Positions 28,268 to 38,192 are shown, counted from the first letter of the stretch. The stretch is DNA of 64,000 nucleotides from Qipengyuania sp. JC766 (GCF_040717445.1 NZ_JBFEFL010000001.1:620001-684000), one strand, 5' to 3'. A program made the numbers and translations. The notes: generated by a model from the letters alone, not told the origin.

Positions 28268-28947
28268 GCGTGCGCGCAGCACTAGCTTCAGCGAAGCGGT
28301 TCGCATCGCGGCTGGTCCTTGACCAGTCCGGCATCTCGCTGACCGAATTCGCCGTGGTGACCCCGGTCCTGCTGACGATGGGCCTGTATGGGGCCGAACT
28401 GGCACGGTTGGCGATTACGCGTACGCAGGTCAGCCAGATCGCACTTTCGATCGCGGACAACGCCTCACGACTTGGTCAGACGGACAACAGCGCCGTGGCA
28501 CCCACGGTCCGCGAAGCCGAGGTGGATGCGATCCTTGCGGGTGCCCTGCGACAGGGCCGGTCGATCGATCTCGGGGACAATGGTCGCATTATCCTCTCCA
28601 GCCTCGAATTCCGCCAGAACGGTTCGCGCCAATGGATCCACTGGCAGCGGTGCCGCGGGAAGAAGGTGGAGGAGTCGGATTACGGCAACGACACCAATCG
28701 CAACGGCTATTCCGGCACGCGCATCACCGGGATGGGCAGCGGTAGCAGCCAGGCAACGGCGTCATCCGGCAATGCGGTCATGTTCGTCGAAATCTATTAC
28801 GAATATGAAGCCATGTTCGACACGCCTTTCGGCACCGGCGATCGCGCTTTCAAGCAGGAAGCGGCGTTCATGGTTCGCGACGACCGCAATCTCGACCCCG
28901 GTCTTACCGGAGGCAGCACGCAGTCCAGCTGCACCGTCTACAGCTGA
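28264..28947 (+). CDS. TadE-like pilus assembly protein, second pseudopilin of plus-strand set
   Basis: A 227-aa protein paralogous to the one at 22183-22872: DQSGISLTEFAVVTPVLLTM helix, then RIILSSLEFRQNG and WIHWQRCRGKKVEE. I placed the start at the GTG (28264), which overlaps the preceding stop as GTGA, like the ATGA in the mirrored set, with GGGG 8 bases upstream. An ATG two codons earlier (28258) is equally possible. It ends in SSCTVYS. Confidence 0.82.
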   Translation: MSVRAALASAKRFASRLVLDQSGISLTEFAVVTPVLLTMGLYGAELARLAITRTQVSQIALSIADNASRLGQTDNSAVAPTVREAEVDAILAGALRQGRSIDLGDNGRIILSSLEFRQNGSRQWIHWQRCRGKKVEESDYGNDTNRNGYSGTRITGMGSGSSQATASSGNAVMFVEIYYEYEAMFDTPFGTGDRAFKQEAAFMVRDDRNLDPGLTGGSTQSSCTVYS

Positions 28948-28983
28948 CTTTCGCCGGTGGGCATGGTCCGCTAGTCGGATACG

Positions 28984-29619
28984 GTGCCCGAACAGACTCC
29001 GGAAGAACTGCCCCTGCCGCTCCAGCTCGCGCTAAATTACGCGCCGACGCCTCAGCGCCCGGCGGCGGAAGCCGTGTTCCGTCTGGATGCGCGGCTGGCC
29101 CGCTTCGTATTGACGGCCCAGGAATTGTCGATCGCCCAGATCCGCCTCGCGTGGTGGCGCGACAGCCTTTTGAAATCAACGGACGACCGGCCGCAGGGCG
29201 ATCAGGTGCTCGATGCGATCGGCCGGGAATGGGCTGGGGAGACGCCCGTTCTCGCGGCGCTCGTCGACGGGTGGGAGGCCCTGCTCTTTCGAACCGAGGG
29301 GGATGAGAGCGGCGCGACCGAATTCGAAACTGCGTGGGCCGCTGCATTCGGGGCACTCGCGCGCCTGGCGTCCGCTCCGGCCCATCAGGATGGAGCCGCG
29401 AATGCGGGACGGCGATGGGGCAGGGCGGTCTGGTTCTCGTTCGAAGGTGAGGGATCGGTGCACGAAAATTCTGGGCGCGCGCGACTGCCACGAAGCCTTC
29501 GCCATCTCGCCGTCCTCAATGGAATCGGGCGTCGCGCGCTGCAGCGGGGCGGTGGGCCCCTGATCGCCGGACGCGGCGATATGCTCGCCATTGCACGGCT
29601 TGGATTGATCGGCAGATGA
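28984..29619 (+). CDS. Short squalene/phytoene synthase-like protein
   Basis: A 211-aa protein from a GTG start. The segment from LDARLARFVLTAQELSIAQI to RLAWWRDSLLK (about residues 35-65) matches the squalene/phytoene synthase family, including its NDUFAF6-like branch. The aspartate-rich DxxxD catalytic motifs are not seen, and the protein is shorter than the roughly 280-aa family members. It is therefore probably non-catalytic or partly decayed. It follows the tadE-like gene by 36 bases and precedes the EF-hand gene by 34, possibly in the same transcript. Confidence 0.6.
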   Translation: MPEQTPEELPLPLQLALNYAPTPQRPAAEAVFRLDARLARFVLTAQELSIAQIRLAWWRDSLLKSTDDRPQGDQVLDAIGREWAGETPVLAALVDGWEALLFRTEGDESGATEFETAWAAAFGALARLASAPAHQDGAANAGRRWGRAVWFSFEGEGSVHENSGRARLPRSLRHLAVLNGIGRRALQRGGGPLIAGRGDMLAIARLGLIGR

Positions 29620-29653
29620 TGTAATCTGCCGGCGCATCAGGGGGCGCAGGTTT

Positions 29654-30121
29654 ATGGACAGGCTAATTCTGGGGGCGCTTGGCGCGCTTCTGCTGACCGG
29701 GGTGGGTCTGTTCTGGTGGCAGGGCAGGGCCCAGGTCGAACAGGCGGCACCGCCCCCGATGATGGCGGAGACATCCCCTGCGGACGATCCGGATGTGTTG
29801 CCGGCAGCCGATCCGGGCCAGTCGCGCGGACCCGCCCCGCCGGAAGCGACCGAGCTCAGCAAGGAACAGCGCCGCTTCTTCCGCTACGACAGGAACCGCG
29901 ACCTGCGGATTACGCGCAACGAGATGTTGTCCAGTCGCACGGCCGCCTTCCGGAAGCTCGATACGGACGGAAACAACCTTCTCACCTTCGAGGAATGGGC
30001 CGTCACCACGGCAACCCGGTTCGACGATGCCGATGCCAATGGCGATCGGGAACTCGACCAGAAGGAGTTCGCAACGACACGCCTGAAACGAAGTGCCAGC
30101 AAGCCGCGCTGCAATTGCTGA
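29654..30121 (+). CDS. EF-hand calcium-binding protein, membrane-anchored
   Basis: A 155-aa protein with an N-terminal hydrophobic helix (LILGALGALLLTGVGLFWW, residues 4-22), a Pro/Ala-rich spacer and three EF-hand-like loops between about 75 and 140. These are DRNRDLRITRNE, DTDGNNLLTFEE and DADANGDRELDQKE; the last two keep the calcium ligand spacing. It probably faces the periplasm. It lies just beyond the TadE-like genes that also carry calcium-loop motifs. It ends 3 bases before the convergent trmFO stop. Confidence 0.85.
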   Translation: MDRLILGALGALLLTGVGLFWWQGRAQVEQAAPPPMMAETSPADDPDVLPAADPGQSRGPAPPEATELSKEQRRFFRYDRNRDLRITRNEMLSSRTAAFRKLDTDGNNLLTFEEWAVTTATRFDDADANGDRELDQKEFATTRLKRSASKPRCNC

Positions 30122-30124
30122 GGG

Positions 30125-31492
30125 TCAGGCGGCGATGCGGTCCATCGTTGCCAGCCATGATCCGAAATCGGCCTTCGCCCGTTCCGTGTAGGCTTCCTTG
30201 CGCTGCTTCTTCTTCACGTCGTGCAGCGGAGGAAACAGCCCGAAGTTCACGTTCATCGGCTGGAAAGTCTCGGCGTTCGCATCACCCGTGATGTGGGAGA
30301 GCAGCGCGCCCATGGCCGAGGTTCGCGGGGGCGGCGACCAGCGCGTGCCGGCGAATTCCGATGCGGCCATCAAGCCGGCCAAGAGGCCGACTGCCGCGCT
30401 TTCGACATAGCCTTCGCAGCCGGTAATCTGGCCTGCGAAGCGGATGTTCGGCGCTTTTCTGAGGCGTAGCTCGTGATCGAGAACGATCGGCGAATTCAGG
30501 AAGGTATTGCGGTGGAGGCCTCCAAGCCGCGCGAATTCCGCATTCTCGAGACCGGGAATGGTCCGGAAGAGTTCCACCTGGGCACCGTATTTCAGCTTCG
30601 TCTGGAAGCCGACCATGTTCCACAGCGTGCCCAGCTTGTTGTCCTGGCGCAGTTGCACCACTGCATGCGGCCAGCGGCCTTGCGGGAATTCCTCGGTCCG
30701 GTCGTTCGGGTTGTCGAGCCCCACGGGCTTCATCGGACCGAACCGCAATGTGTCTAGACCTCGCGACGCCATCACTTCGATGGGCATGCAGCCGTCGAAA
30801 TAGGGCGTATTCGCCTCCCACTCGCGAAATTCGGTCTTCTCGCCATCCAGAAGTCCCTGATGGAACGCCTCGTACTGCGCCTCCGTCATGGGACAGTTGA
30901 TGTAGTCGCCGTCCTCGTTCGATGCCTCGGTCCGCTTGTTCCAGCGGCTTTGCACCCAAGCGATGTCCATATCGATGCTGTCGCGGTGAACGATCGGCGC
31001 GATGGCGTCGAAGAAGGCGAGGCGTTCGCTCCCCGTCGCCTCTACGATACTTTCGGCGAGGGACTGCGCCGTCAGCGGACCGGTCGCGACGATGACGCTG
31101 CCCGTCGGGGGAAGCGTATCGACCCGTTCCCGGACGACCGTCACATTCGGATGCTCGCTCAGCGCTTTTTCGACAGCTTCGGAAAACATGTCGCGGTCGA
31201 CCGCCATGGCCGATCCTGCCGGGACCTGTGCCTTCGCACCCGCCTGCATGACGAGTGAGTCGAGCCGCCTCATTTCGTGATGGAGCAGGCCCACCGCGTT
31301 CTTGGTGTCATCGTCGGATCGGAAGCTGTTGGAACACACGAGTTCGGCGAGCCCGTCCGTCTGATGGGCGGGTGTCATGTCGCCGGCACCGCGCATTTCG
31401 GACAAGCGGACGCGAAGACCGCGCTGCGCCAGTTGCCATGCCGCCTCGCTGCCCGCCAGACCCCCGCCGATGATGTGAATGTCGAGTTCCAT
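30125..31492 (-). CDS. trmFO: TrmFO, FAD-dependent tRNA (uracil-54) methyltransferase
   Basis: Methylates U54 in the T loop of tRNA using methylenetetrahydrofolate and FADH2. The 455-aa protein begins [20 protein letters not shown], the FAD-binding GxGxxG loop, and has [14 protein letters not shown] with the conserved cysteine. [20 protein letters not shown] near the C-terminus is diagnostic. An in-frame GTG three codons upstream is an alternative start. It is an FAD type, distinct from the SAM-dependent TrmA. Confidence 0.95.
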   Translation of the reverse strand: MELDIHIIGGGLAGSEAAWQLAQRGLRVRLSEMRGAGDMTPAHQTDGLAELVCSNSFRSDDDTKNAVGLLHHEMRRLDSLVMQAGAKAQVPAGSAMAVDRDMFSEAVEKALSEHPNVTVVRERVDTLPPTGSVIVATGPLTAQSLAESIVEATGSERLAFFDAIAPIVHRDSIDMDIAWVQSRWNKRTEASNEDGDYINCPMTEAQYEAFHQGLLDGEKTEFREWEANTPYFDGCMPIEVMASRGLDTLRFGPMKPVGLDNPNDRTEEFPQGRWPHAVVQLRQDNKLGTLWNMVGFQTKLKYGAQVELFRTIPGLENAEFARLGGLHRNTFLNSPIVLDHELRLRKAPNIRFAGQITGCEGYVESAAVGLLAGLMAASEFAGTRWSPPPRTSAMGALLSHITGDANAETFQPMNVNFGLFPPLHDVKKKQRKEAYTERAKADFGSWLATMDRIAA

Positions 31493-31583
31493 GCGGGCCA
31501 CTTAGATTTTCGGCACGCCCATCGCAACGAAAGCGATCAATCCATGTCTTGCTCCCCTTACGACGAGCGACCATGGCCACGCA

Positions 31584-32237
31584 ATGGTTCGACGCGCACT
31601 CGTGGAAAAGCGGCCCTTCCTCCTGTCCGCGATTGCCCTCGGCATTTTCTATTATCTCGTTCGCGCCGAGCCGATCGGGGAACTCTGGCTGATCCCGCTG
31701 AAGGGATCGGCAGTTGCCATGCTCGCCTTGTACGCGTGGCAAAGGCACACGGCCCGAGATGCGCGCATCCTGTCGGTCGCCTTCGCCGTTGCCGCTATCG
31801 GCGACATGGCGCTCGAGATCGAATTTACAGCAGGGGGCGCAGCGTTCGCGCTTTCCCACGCTATCCTGATCGGGCTGTTTCTTCGTAACAGGAAGCGAGG
31901 GCCAAACGCTTCGGAGAAACTGATGGCTGGCCTGATATTCCTGAGCGCACCGGTCGTGACGTGGTTTATTTCGGACGCCGTCCCGATCACGATCTATGCC
32001 GTCTTTCTCGGCACGATGGCCGCGACGGCATGGCTCAGCAGGTTTCCGCGCTCCCGCGTGGGACTGGGCGCGATCCTGTTCATGGTTTCGGACTGGCTCA
32101 TATTCGGCCGCGCACTCTCGCCTTTCGCCGACAGGCTGGCCGATATCTTCGTCTGGCCGCTTTACGTCGCGGGGCAGTTCCTCATCGCAGTCGGCGTCAT
32201 TCAGACCATGCGTCGGGAAAGCCCCGCTTCGACCTAG
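31584..32237 (+). CDS. YhhN family membrane protein (lysoplasmalogenase-like)
   Basis: A 217-aa integral membrane protein with about eight hydrophobic segments. The family core is visible as LKGSAVAMLALYAW, VAAIGDMALE and AILFMVSDWLIFG, which match the YhhN/TMEM86 family; the human member hydrolyses lysoplasmalogens. Substrate here is inferred only from the family. Its TAG stop shares the CTAG palindrome with the convergent gyrA stop. Confidence 0.87.
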   Translation: MVRRALVEKRPFLLSAIALGIFYYLVRAEPIGELWLIPLKGSAVAMLALYAWQRHTARDARILSVAFAVAAIGDMALEIEFTAGGAAFALSHAILIGLFLRNRKRGPNASEKLMAGLIFLSAPVVTWFISDAVPITIYAVFLGTMAATAWLSRFPRSRVGLGAILFMVSDWLIFGRALSPFADRLADIFVWPLYVAGQFLIAVGVIQTMRRESPAST

Positions 32238-35068
32238 CCGCCGGGCTTGTCATCCATGTCCCGGTCGCTGTGAGCGGTCGTCTCGGGTGTCGTCGCTTCG
32301 GCGTCCCGCTCAAGCATTTCCTCGACAATGGCTTCCTCGGCTTCGTTTTCGGGAGACTCCTCCTCGTCGATACGCGCCGCGCCCACGATCTGCTCGCCCT
32401 TGGCGACGTCGAACAGGCGAATGCCGGAGGATGTCCGGCCGTAAATGGCCAGTCCCTTGTGATTTTCAAAGCCGCCCTCGACGAGATGGCGGAATTCGAT
32501 CGGCAACCGGATGAGCTTTGCCCTGTCGGTCACAAGCATCAGCTGCATGCCGTGGCGCACGGGAAAGCTTGCGACGACCGGACCGTTGCGAGACGGATTG
32601 CTGGCTGGTTCGCCGATATTGGCAAGCCCCTGACCGCCGCGACCGATGGTCCGGTATTCGTAGGCCGACGTCACCTTGCCATAGCCATTGGCTGTAATCG
32701 TGAGGATGAACTCCTCGTTCTCGGCCAGCTTTTCGACAGTTTCGGGGTCGAGCGTCGCTTCGGCGTCGTTGTTCTTCCAGCTCGCTGCGCGCAGGTACGC
32801 TTCGCGAGTTTCCATGTCGGCCTCGAGCCGGTCGAGAACGGCCAGCGACACGACCTTGGCGCCGTTCCTGAGGCTCATGCCACGCACACCGATGCCGGTG
32901 CGGCTCTTCGTCTCGCGCGCGTCCGTCGCCGCGAAGCGGATCGCCTTGCCGCTGTCGCTGGCCAGGAACACTTCCTGGTTGTGGCTCAGCAACCGGACGC
33001 CGATCAGCCTGTCTCCGCTGCCCTCGGCAAAACCCATTGCGTACTTGCCGTTCGTGGGCACGTTGGTGAAGGCGTCCATCGAGTTTCGCCGGACCATGCC
33101 CTGTTCGGTTGCGAACACGATGTTGAGCGCGGACCACTCGTCCTCGTTTTCCGGAAGGGGCAGGACGTTGGTAACGCGCTCCTCGTCCGCGAGCGGGAGC
33201 AGGTTCACCATCGGCCTGCCCTTGGTCTGGGGCGCCCCTTCGGGCAGTTTCCAGACCTTTAGGCGATAGACACGTCCGGTATTGGTGAAGAACAGCACCG
33301 GGTTGTGGGTGCTGGTGACGAACATCTCGACCACGGCATCTTCGTCCTTGGTCGCCATCCCGGCGCGGCCCTTGCCGCCGTGGCTCTGCGCCCGGAAAGT
33401 CGAGAGCGCTGTGCGCTTGATGTACCCGCCATGCGTGACGGTCACGACCATCTCGTCGCGTTCGATCAGATCCTCGTCGTCCAGCCCGTCCCAGGCCGGA
33501 GCGATCTCGCTGACGCGGGGCGTGGCGTACTCTTCGCGGATCTCCTGCAGCTCGTCGCGCATGACGCCGTAGAGCTTGACCCGGTCGGCAAGGATCGAGA
33601 GGAAGTATTCGATCTTGTCGGCGAGTTCCTTGAGCTCGTCACCGATCTCGTCCCGCCCGATCGCCGTCAGCCGGTGGAGCCGCAAGTCCAGGATCGCCCT
33701 GACTTGCCGCTCGGAAAGACGGTATGTCCCGCCTTCCTGCTCGGCATTCGGCTCGATGGCTTCGACGAGGGCGATGTATTGCGCGATGTCGCCGATCGGC
33801 CATTCGCGCTGGAGCAGTTTCGCCCGCGCATCGGCAGGGTTCGACGCACTGCGGATGATCCGGACGACCTCGTCCAAATTCGAAACGGCCACCACGAGAC
33901 CGAGCAGGATATGCGCCCTGTCGCGTGCCTTGTTGAGTTCGAACTTTGTCCGCCGCGTAATGACTTCTTCGCGGAACTGGATGAAGGCCTGGATGATGTC
34001 GCGCAGCATCAGGACTTCGGGGCGTCCGCCGCGGATCGCGAGCATGTTCGCCGGGAAGCTCGACTGGGCAGGGGTGAAGCGCCAGAGCTGGTTGAGCACG
34101 ACATCGGCCGATGCGTCGCGCTTCAGGTCGATGACAACGCGCACGCCGTCTCGCGAACTTTCGTCGCGAATGTCGGAAATCCCCTCGATCCGCTTGTCCT
34201 TGGCGGCCTCGGCGATCTTTTCCACCAGGCCGGATTTGCCGACCTGGTAGGGGATGGAGGTAAGAACGATGCTCTGGCGGTCGCCGCGCTTCTGCTCGAT
34301 TTCGTGCCGTGCACGCATCAGGACGGATCCGCGTCCCGTCGTGTAGGCCGCCTTTGCTCCGGATCGCCCGAGGATCAGTGGAGCGGTGGGGAAGTCGGGT
34401 CCGGGAATATACTCGATGAGTTCTTCGGACGTGATTGCCGGATTGTCGATAAAGGCAAGACACCCGTCGATCACCTCGCCCAGATTATGGGGAGGGACGT
34501 TGGTTGCCATGCCGACGGCGATGCCGCCCGCACCGTTGACAAGCAGGTTGGGGAACCGCGCGGGGAGAACCGTCGGCTCCTTGAGCGAACCGTCGTAGTT
34601 GTCAGCGAAATCGACGGTATCCTTGTCGAGATCGTCGAGAAGCGTGTTGGCGACCTTCGCGAGCCGCGCTTCGGTGTAGCGCATGCTCGCCGGCGGGTCG
34701 GGGTCCATGCTTCCGAAGTTGCCCTGGCCATCCACGAGCGGAACGCGCATTGACCAGTCCTGTGTCATGCGCGCGAGCGCATCGTAGATCGCGGCGTCGC
34801 CGTGGGGGTGATAGTTACCCATGACGTCGCCGACGATCTTGGCGCTCTTGCGATAGGGCCGGCCGGCGACAAAGCCGCCTTCCTGGCTGGCGTAGAGGAT
34901 CCGACGGTGCACTGGCTTGAGCCCATCGCGCACGTCCGGCAGGGCGCGACTGACGATCACGCTCATCGCGTAATCGAGGTAACTCGTCTTCATTTCGTCG
35001 ACGATGTCGACGCGGGGATGTTCACCGGAAGGGGCAGGGGGTGCGAGAGTGTCTGTTGGGTCGCTCAA
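32234..35068 (-). CDS. gyrA: DNA gyrase subunit A
   Basis: DNA-cleaving subunit of gyrase, 944 aa. The winged-helix and tower region carries the catalytic Tyr131 in SMRYTEARL, and the beta-propeller C-terminal domain contains the GyrA-box area [13 protein letters not shown]. At the quinolone-binding position equivalent to E. coli Ser83 the protein has Ala92 ([15 protein letters not shown]); the equivalent of Asp87 is kept as Asp96. The start is a TTG at 35068 without a strong ribosome site. The C-terminal tail is long and acidic. Confidence 0.97.
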   Translation of the reverse strand: MSDPTDTLAPPAPSGEHPRVDIVDEMKTSYLDYAMSVIVSRALPDVRDGLKPVHRRILYASQEGGFVAGRPYRKSAKIVGDVMGNYHPHGDAAIYDALARMTQDWSMRVPLVDGQGNFGSMDPDPPASMRYTEARLAKVANTLLDDLDKDTVDFADNYDGSLKEPTVLPARFPNLLVNGAGGIAVGMATNVPPHNLGEVIDGCLAFIDNPAITSEELIEYIPGPDFPTAPLILGRSGAKAAYTTGRGSVLMRARHEIEQKRGDRQSIVLTSIPYQVGKSGLVEKIAEAAKDKRIEGISDIRDESSRDGVRVVIDLKRDASADVVLNQLWRFTPAQSSFPANMLAIRGGRPEVLMLRDIIQAFIQFREEVITRRTKFELNKARDRAHILLGLVVAVSNLDEVVRIIRSASNPADARAKLLQREWPIGDIAQYIALVEAIEPNAEQEGGTYRLSERQVRAILDLRLHRLTAIGRDEIGDELKELADKIEYFLSILADRVKLYGVMRDELQEIREEYATPRVSEIAPAWDGLDDEDLIERDEMVVTVTHGGYIKRTALSTFRAQSHGGKGRAGMATKDEDAVVEMFVTSTHNPVLFFTNTGRVYRLKVWKLPEGAPQTKGRPMVNLLPLADEERVTNVLPLPENEDEWSALNIVFATEQGMVRRNSMDAFTNVPTNGKYAMGFAEGSGDRLIGVRLLSHNQEVFLASDSGKAIRFAATDARETKSRTGIGVRGMSLRNGAKVVSLAVLDRLEADMETREAYLRAASWKNNDAEATLDPETVEKLAENEEFILTITANGYGKVTSAYEYRTIGRGGQGLANIGEPASNPSRNGPVVASFPVRHGMQLMLVTDRAKLIRLPIEFRHLVEGGFENHKGLAIYGRTSSGIRLFDVAKGEQIVGAARIDEEESPENEAEEAIVEEMLERDAEATTPETTAHSDRDMDDKPGG

Positions 35069-35342
35069 AATGGGTCTTTTCTATCTTGGACCAGCTTATT
35101 GGACTATGACCGCAACTTAGGCTCTGCGACCCTCTTTCGCCACCTTGGAGAGCACGGGAGCGGCCGGAAAATGCCCTTTTTCCACATATGCGCGCCGTTT
35201 TCGCCCGCTCAGTGGTTCAAACGCGATTAAGACGCGGTCTATTACCTCTTGTCACATCGGACCCGGACTGTCTGGCACTTTCGCAAGGTTGGCGAGTTCC
35301 ACTCGGGTCAACGCAATCCATCACTACTGGGAGATAATTTCG

Positions 35343-36668
35343 ATGCACGTTTTCAATCGCGCTCTTGCACGTCAATTCGGTACGCGGCTGGGCTTGGCCG
35401 CTGCCCTGGCATGCGGGTCCGCCCTTGGAACAGTCGCTCTTGCTTCTCCGGCAATGGCTCAGGAAGAACAGCAGGAGAGGGAACCGCAGTACTCGGACGA
35501 GTTCCGTACGGCCTATCCGCCTGTTGACGCTCTAGTGAACGAGCAGCAGGATTACGATGCTGCGAGAGCGCAGATTCCTTCCCTGGTAGCATCGGCGACA
35601 ACTCCGGACGACAAAAACGTCGCCGGTGGACTTCTTTTCAAGCTCGGTCAGAGTCTTAGCGATAGCCAAGTGCAGTTGCAGGGCATCAATCTGATGCTGG
35701 AGAGCAACCTCGGTGGGCCGGTTCGGCAAGGGCAGCTCCGCTATGCAACGTACAGCCTGTACGAGGACGCCGGCGACCTGGAAGCTGCACGAGCCGCGCT
35801 CGAAGAGGCAGCGTCATCAGGATACGCCACAGAGGGACAACTCACCGACGGTACGAAAATTACGATTGACGGCGACTACATGCGCCTGATGGCAGCCGAA
35901 ACCTACTTTCAAAATGATCAGACGCGCGAAGGTCTGGCATACGTCGACAATCTCGTGTCGCAAAAGATGGATGCGAACGAACTCCCGTCTGAGCGTCTCT
36001 TGAGCCGAGCGCTCGGCGAGGCTTTCGGGGCTGATCTGCTCGATGATGCCGGACGATACAGTGTTCTTCTGGTGAAATATTTTCCGAATGAAATGAACTG
36101 GAAGAATGCCCTGGCGGTGGAGCGTGCAAAGCCTTACGGTGATCCCATCTCATTGGACCTTCTCCGATTGGCGTCAAGAACGGACAATCTTGAGACAGAT
36201 CGCGATTATTCTGATTACATCCAAGCTGCTGATGTAAATCGGCTGCCTGCGGAGGTGAACAGAGTGTTCAGTGAAATGATGGCGAAGGGTGTTCTCGAGA
36301 ATTCGCCGGAAAATACCGCTTATGCCAACGAACTTCGAAGCGATATCAGCGATCGTTTGGAGAACGACCGGGAGGATCTTCCCGCACTTGAAGCTGACGC
36401 TCGTGGTGCTGGTGCATCAGCGACTTTGGTCACGCGGACGGCCGATTCCTTCTTTTCCCATGAAAACTACGCGACTGCGGAAGAGCTATACGATCTTGCC
36501 TTGACGAAAGCGGATTCTGACAGGGATCTCCTCTACACCCGCAAGGGCATTGCGCAGATTGAGCAAGGCAAGTTCAGCGAGGCGCTCGGAACGCTTGCGC
36601 AGGTGCAGGGTCAGCGCAAGCAGGTCGCCGATCTGTGGGCCGCCTATGCTCAGCAGCAAATGTCCTGA
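35343..36668 (+). CDS. Secreted TPR-like repeat protein of unknown function
   Basis: A 441-aa protein with a clear signal peptide (basic start MHVFNRALARQFGTRL, hydrophobic core, ASPAMAQEEQ cleavage region near residue 40). The rest is alpha-helical with TPR-like units, such as YSLYEDAGDLEAARAALEEA and NYATAEELYDLALTKADSDR, suggesting a periplasmic scaffold. GGGAG lies 8 bases upstream of the ATG. Two sampled 60-base lines (36061 and 36181) are about 45% and 42% GC, against about 65% elsewhere, so transfer or relaxed composition is possible. A strong terminator follows. No specific function is recognised. Confidence 0.8.
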   Translation: MHVFNRALARQFGTRLGLAAALACGSALGTVALASPAMAQEEQQEREPQYSDEFRTAYPPVDALVNEQQDYDAARAQIPSLVASATTPDDKNVAGGLLFKLGQSLSDSQVQLQGINLMLESNLGGPVRQGQLRYATYSLYEDAGDLEAARAALEEAASSGYATEGQLTDGTKITIDGDYMRLMAAETYFQNDQTREGLAYVDNLVSQKMDANELPSERLLSRALGEAFGADLLDDAGRYSVLLVKYFPNEMNWKNALAVERAKPYGDPISLDLLRLASRTDNLETDRDYSDYIQAADVNRLPAEVNRVFSEMMAKGVLENSPENTAYANELRSDISDRLENDREDLPALEADARGAGASATLVTRTADSFFSHENYATAEELYDLALTKADSDRDLLYTRKGIAQIEQGKFSEALGTLAQVQGQRKQVADLWAAYAQQQMS

Positions 36669-36692
36669 GTTCTGGACCGAAACACATCACGA

Positions 36693-36720
36693 GGGCGTCG
36701 GCATCTGCCGGCGCCCTTTC
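36693..36720 (+). terminator. Rho-independent terminator after the TPR-like gene
   Basis: A hairpin with arms GGGCGTCGGCA and TGCCGGCGCCC (one G-T pair, very short loop), followed on the plus strand by TTTCTCGTTT. It starts 24 bases after the TPR-gene stop and lies just before the convergent NYN gene end, so it may serve both directions. Confidence 0.75.
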
Positions 36721-36725
36721 TCGTT

Positions 36726-37436
36726 TCAGCGCAGGCGTTTGACGTAGATCTGGTTATTGGGTCCGCGCTTCATGTCGAAGCGATCCAAGGAACGCACAAG
36801 CTCCGAAAGGCGCTTGAAGCCGTAATTGCGAACGTCGAAGCTTGATCGGTTTCCGGCGATCTGTCCGACTTCCTGCAGTTTCGCGAAGCCTTCGTCGTCG
36901 CGGCTGGATGCTTTCCAGGCATGCCCCAGCAATTCGATCACGTCCTCTTCGACGACATCGTGCTGCTCGCTGCCGCTTGGCGCCTGGTCGGCGCGGATCA
37001 GCTTGTTGATGTCAAGGAAACGGGTGCAGGCGGCCTTCAGGGCATCGGGCGAGCGCTGTTCTTCACCGAAGCAGTAGACCGGCAGGCCGTCCTGCCTGAG
37101 GCGGGAGATCAGCGGGGTGAAATCACTGTCCGAACTCATGATCCCGAAACCGTCGACCTTGCCCTGATAGAGGAGGTCGACCGCGTCGATCGTCATGGCC
37201 ATGTCGGTCGCGTTCTTTCCGCGGGTCAGATCGAATTGCTGCTGCGGACGAATGCCGTAGCGATTGGTAATATCGCCCCAGCGCTTCAGGGCGTCCTTGG
37301 CCCAGTTCCCGTAAGCCCGACGGATGTTGACCTGGCCCAATTCGGCGAGGACCGTCAGGACAGCATTGATGCCGTCCGGATTGACGTTGTCCGCATCGAT
37401 GAGCAGCGCGATGTTCTTGGCGTCCATTTCTGACAT
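36726..37436 (-). CDS. NYN domain protein with LOTUS-like C-terminus (LabA/DUF88 type)
   Basis: A 236-aa predicted ribonuclease. Residues 1-145 form a PIN-like NYN domain with acidic residues in IALLIDADNVNPDGINAV, KNATDMAMTIDAVDLL and GIMSSDSDFTPLISRL. The C-terminal part ending in YGFKRLSELVRSLDRF resembles an OST-HTH/LOTUS RNA-binding domain. Together these indicate RNA processing; the target is unknown. A second in-frame ATG lies at 37427. Confidence 0.85.
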   Translation of the reverse strand: MSEMDAKNIALLIDADNVNPDGINAVLTVLAELGQVNIRRAYGNWAKDALKRWGDITNRYGIRPQQQFDLTRGKNATDMAMTIDAVDLLYQGKVDGFGIMSSDSDFTPLISRLRQDGLPVYCFGEEQRSPDALKAACTRFLDINKLIRADQAPSGSEQHDVVEEDVIELLGHAWKASSRDDEGFAKLQEVGQIAGNRSSFDVRNYGFKRLSELVRSLDRFDMKRGPNNQIYVKRLR

Positions 37437-37478
37437 CGGGCGCCTATCGCAGTCCGTAAGGGGGAGGGCAAGCCGCCC

Positions 37479-38132
37479 TCAGTTCACCGGGCCGAACCGT
37501 CCGCTCTTCTCGTCCAGCAGGTGAAGCACGCCGTGCGAGATCGCGAACCACGCACCGCGCAGGGTGAGACTGCCTTCGCTTTCCTTTTCGCGGACCGACG
37601 GAAACGTCCTGAGGTTCTGCAGGCTCGTCCTGACGGCTTCGTGCTCCATCGCGCGAAGGGCTTCGCGGCCCTCGGTACCCTTTTCCGCCGTGACCTTGTC
37701 GCGCGCATCATCCAGCATAGCTATCCAGTGGGCGACGAAGCCGCCTTTGCCCATTTCCGCGCCTTCCATCGAGCGCTTCAACGCAGCTTCGCAACCACCG
37801 CACATTCCGTGCCCCATCACGACGATCTCTTCGACGCCCAGCACCTCGACCGCGAATTCCAGTGCCGCGGATACACCGTGCTGGCCCGGCGTCGTCTCGA
37901 ACGGAGGGACGAGCGCGGCGACATTGCGCACGACGAAGATTTCGCCCGGGCTGACGTCGAAGACCTGCGCCGGATCCACCCGGCTGTCGGAACAGGCGAT
38001 CACCATCACCTTGGGTGACTGGCCTTCGCGCAACTGGGCCCAACGCTTGCGGTTGGGTTCCCAGCCGACCTGACGAAAACGTTTGTATCCATCGATGAGG
38101 CGCAGCAGCGGCGCGGAAACATTCTTGGCCAT
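37479..38132 (-). CDS. Beta-class carbonic anhydrase
   Basis: Zinc enzyme for reversible CO2 hydration, 217 aa. Zinc ligands are Cys in [14 protein letters not shown] and the His-Cys pair in [14 protein letters not shown]; the Asp-Arg dyad in the first motif is intact. The start [12 protein letters not shown] at 38132 is preferred over an upstream Met that would reach toward lipA. It is divergent from lipA with a 60-base gap. Confidence 0.95.
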   Translation of the reverse strand: MAKNVSAPLLRLIDGYKRFRQVGWEPNRKRWAQLREGQSPKVMVIACSDSRVDPAQVFDVSPGEIFVVRNVAALVPPFETTPGQHGVSAALEFAVEVLGVEEIVVMGHGMCGGCEAALKRSMEGAEMGKGGFVAHWIAMLDDARDKVTAEKGTEGREALRAMEHEAVRTSLQNLRTFPSVREKESEGSLTLRGAWFAISHGVLHLLDEKSGRFGPVN

Positions 38133-38192
38133 GGGCCGGTGCCTAGTCCGCACTGGTTGCCTCTGGCAAGAGCGGCTCCTAGATGGACGCCA

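Noticed and set aside
22183-28947. A complete Tad/Flp pilus locus
   Set aside because: Only TadG/TadE-like genes are present; no ATPase, secretin, prepilin peptidase, Flp pilin or TadB/C gene lies within the window.
35069-35342. Specific promoters between gyrA and the TPR-like gene
   Set aside because: The gap must hold two divergent promoters, but no -35/-10 pair stands out enough to place one.
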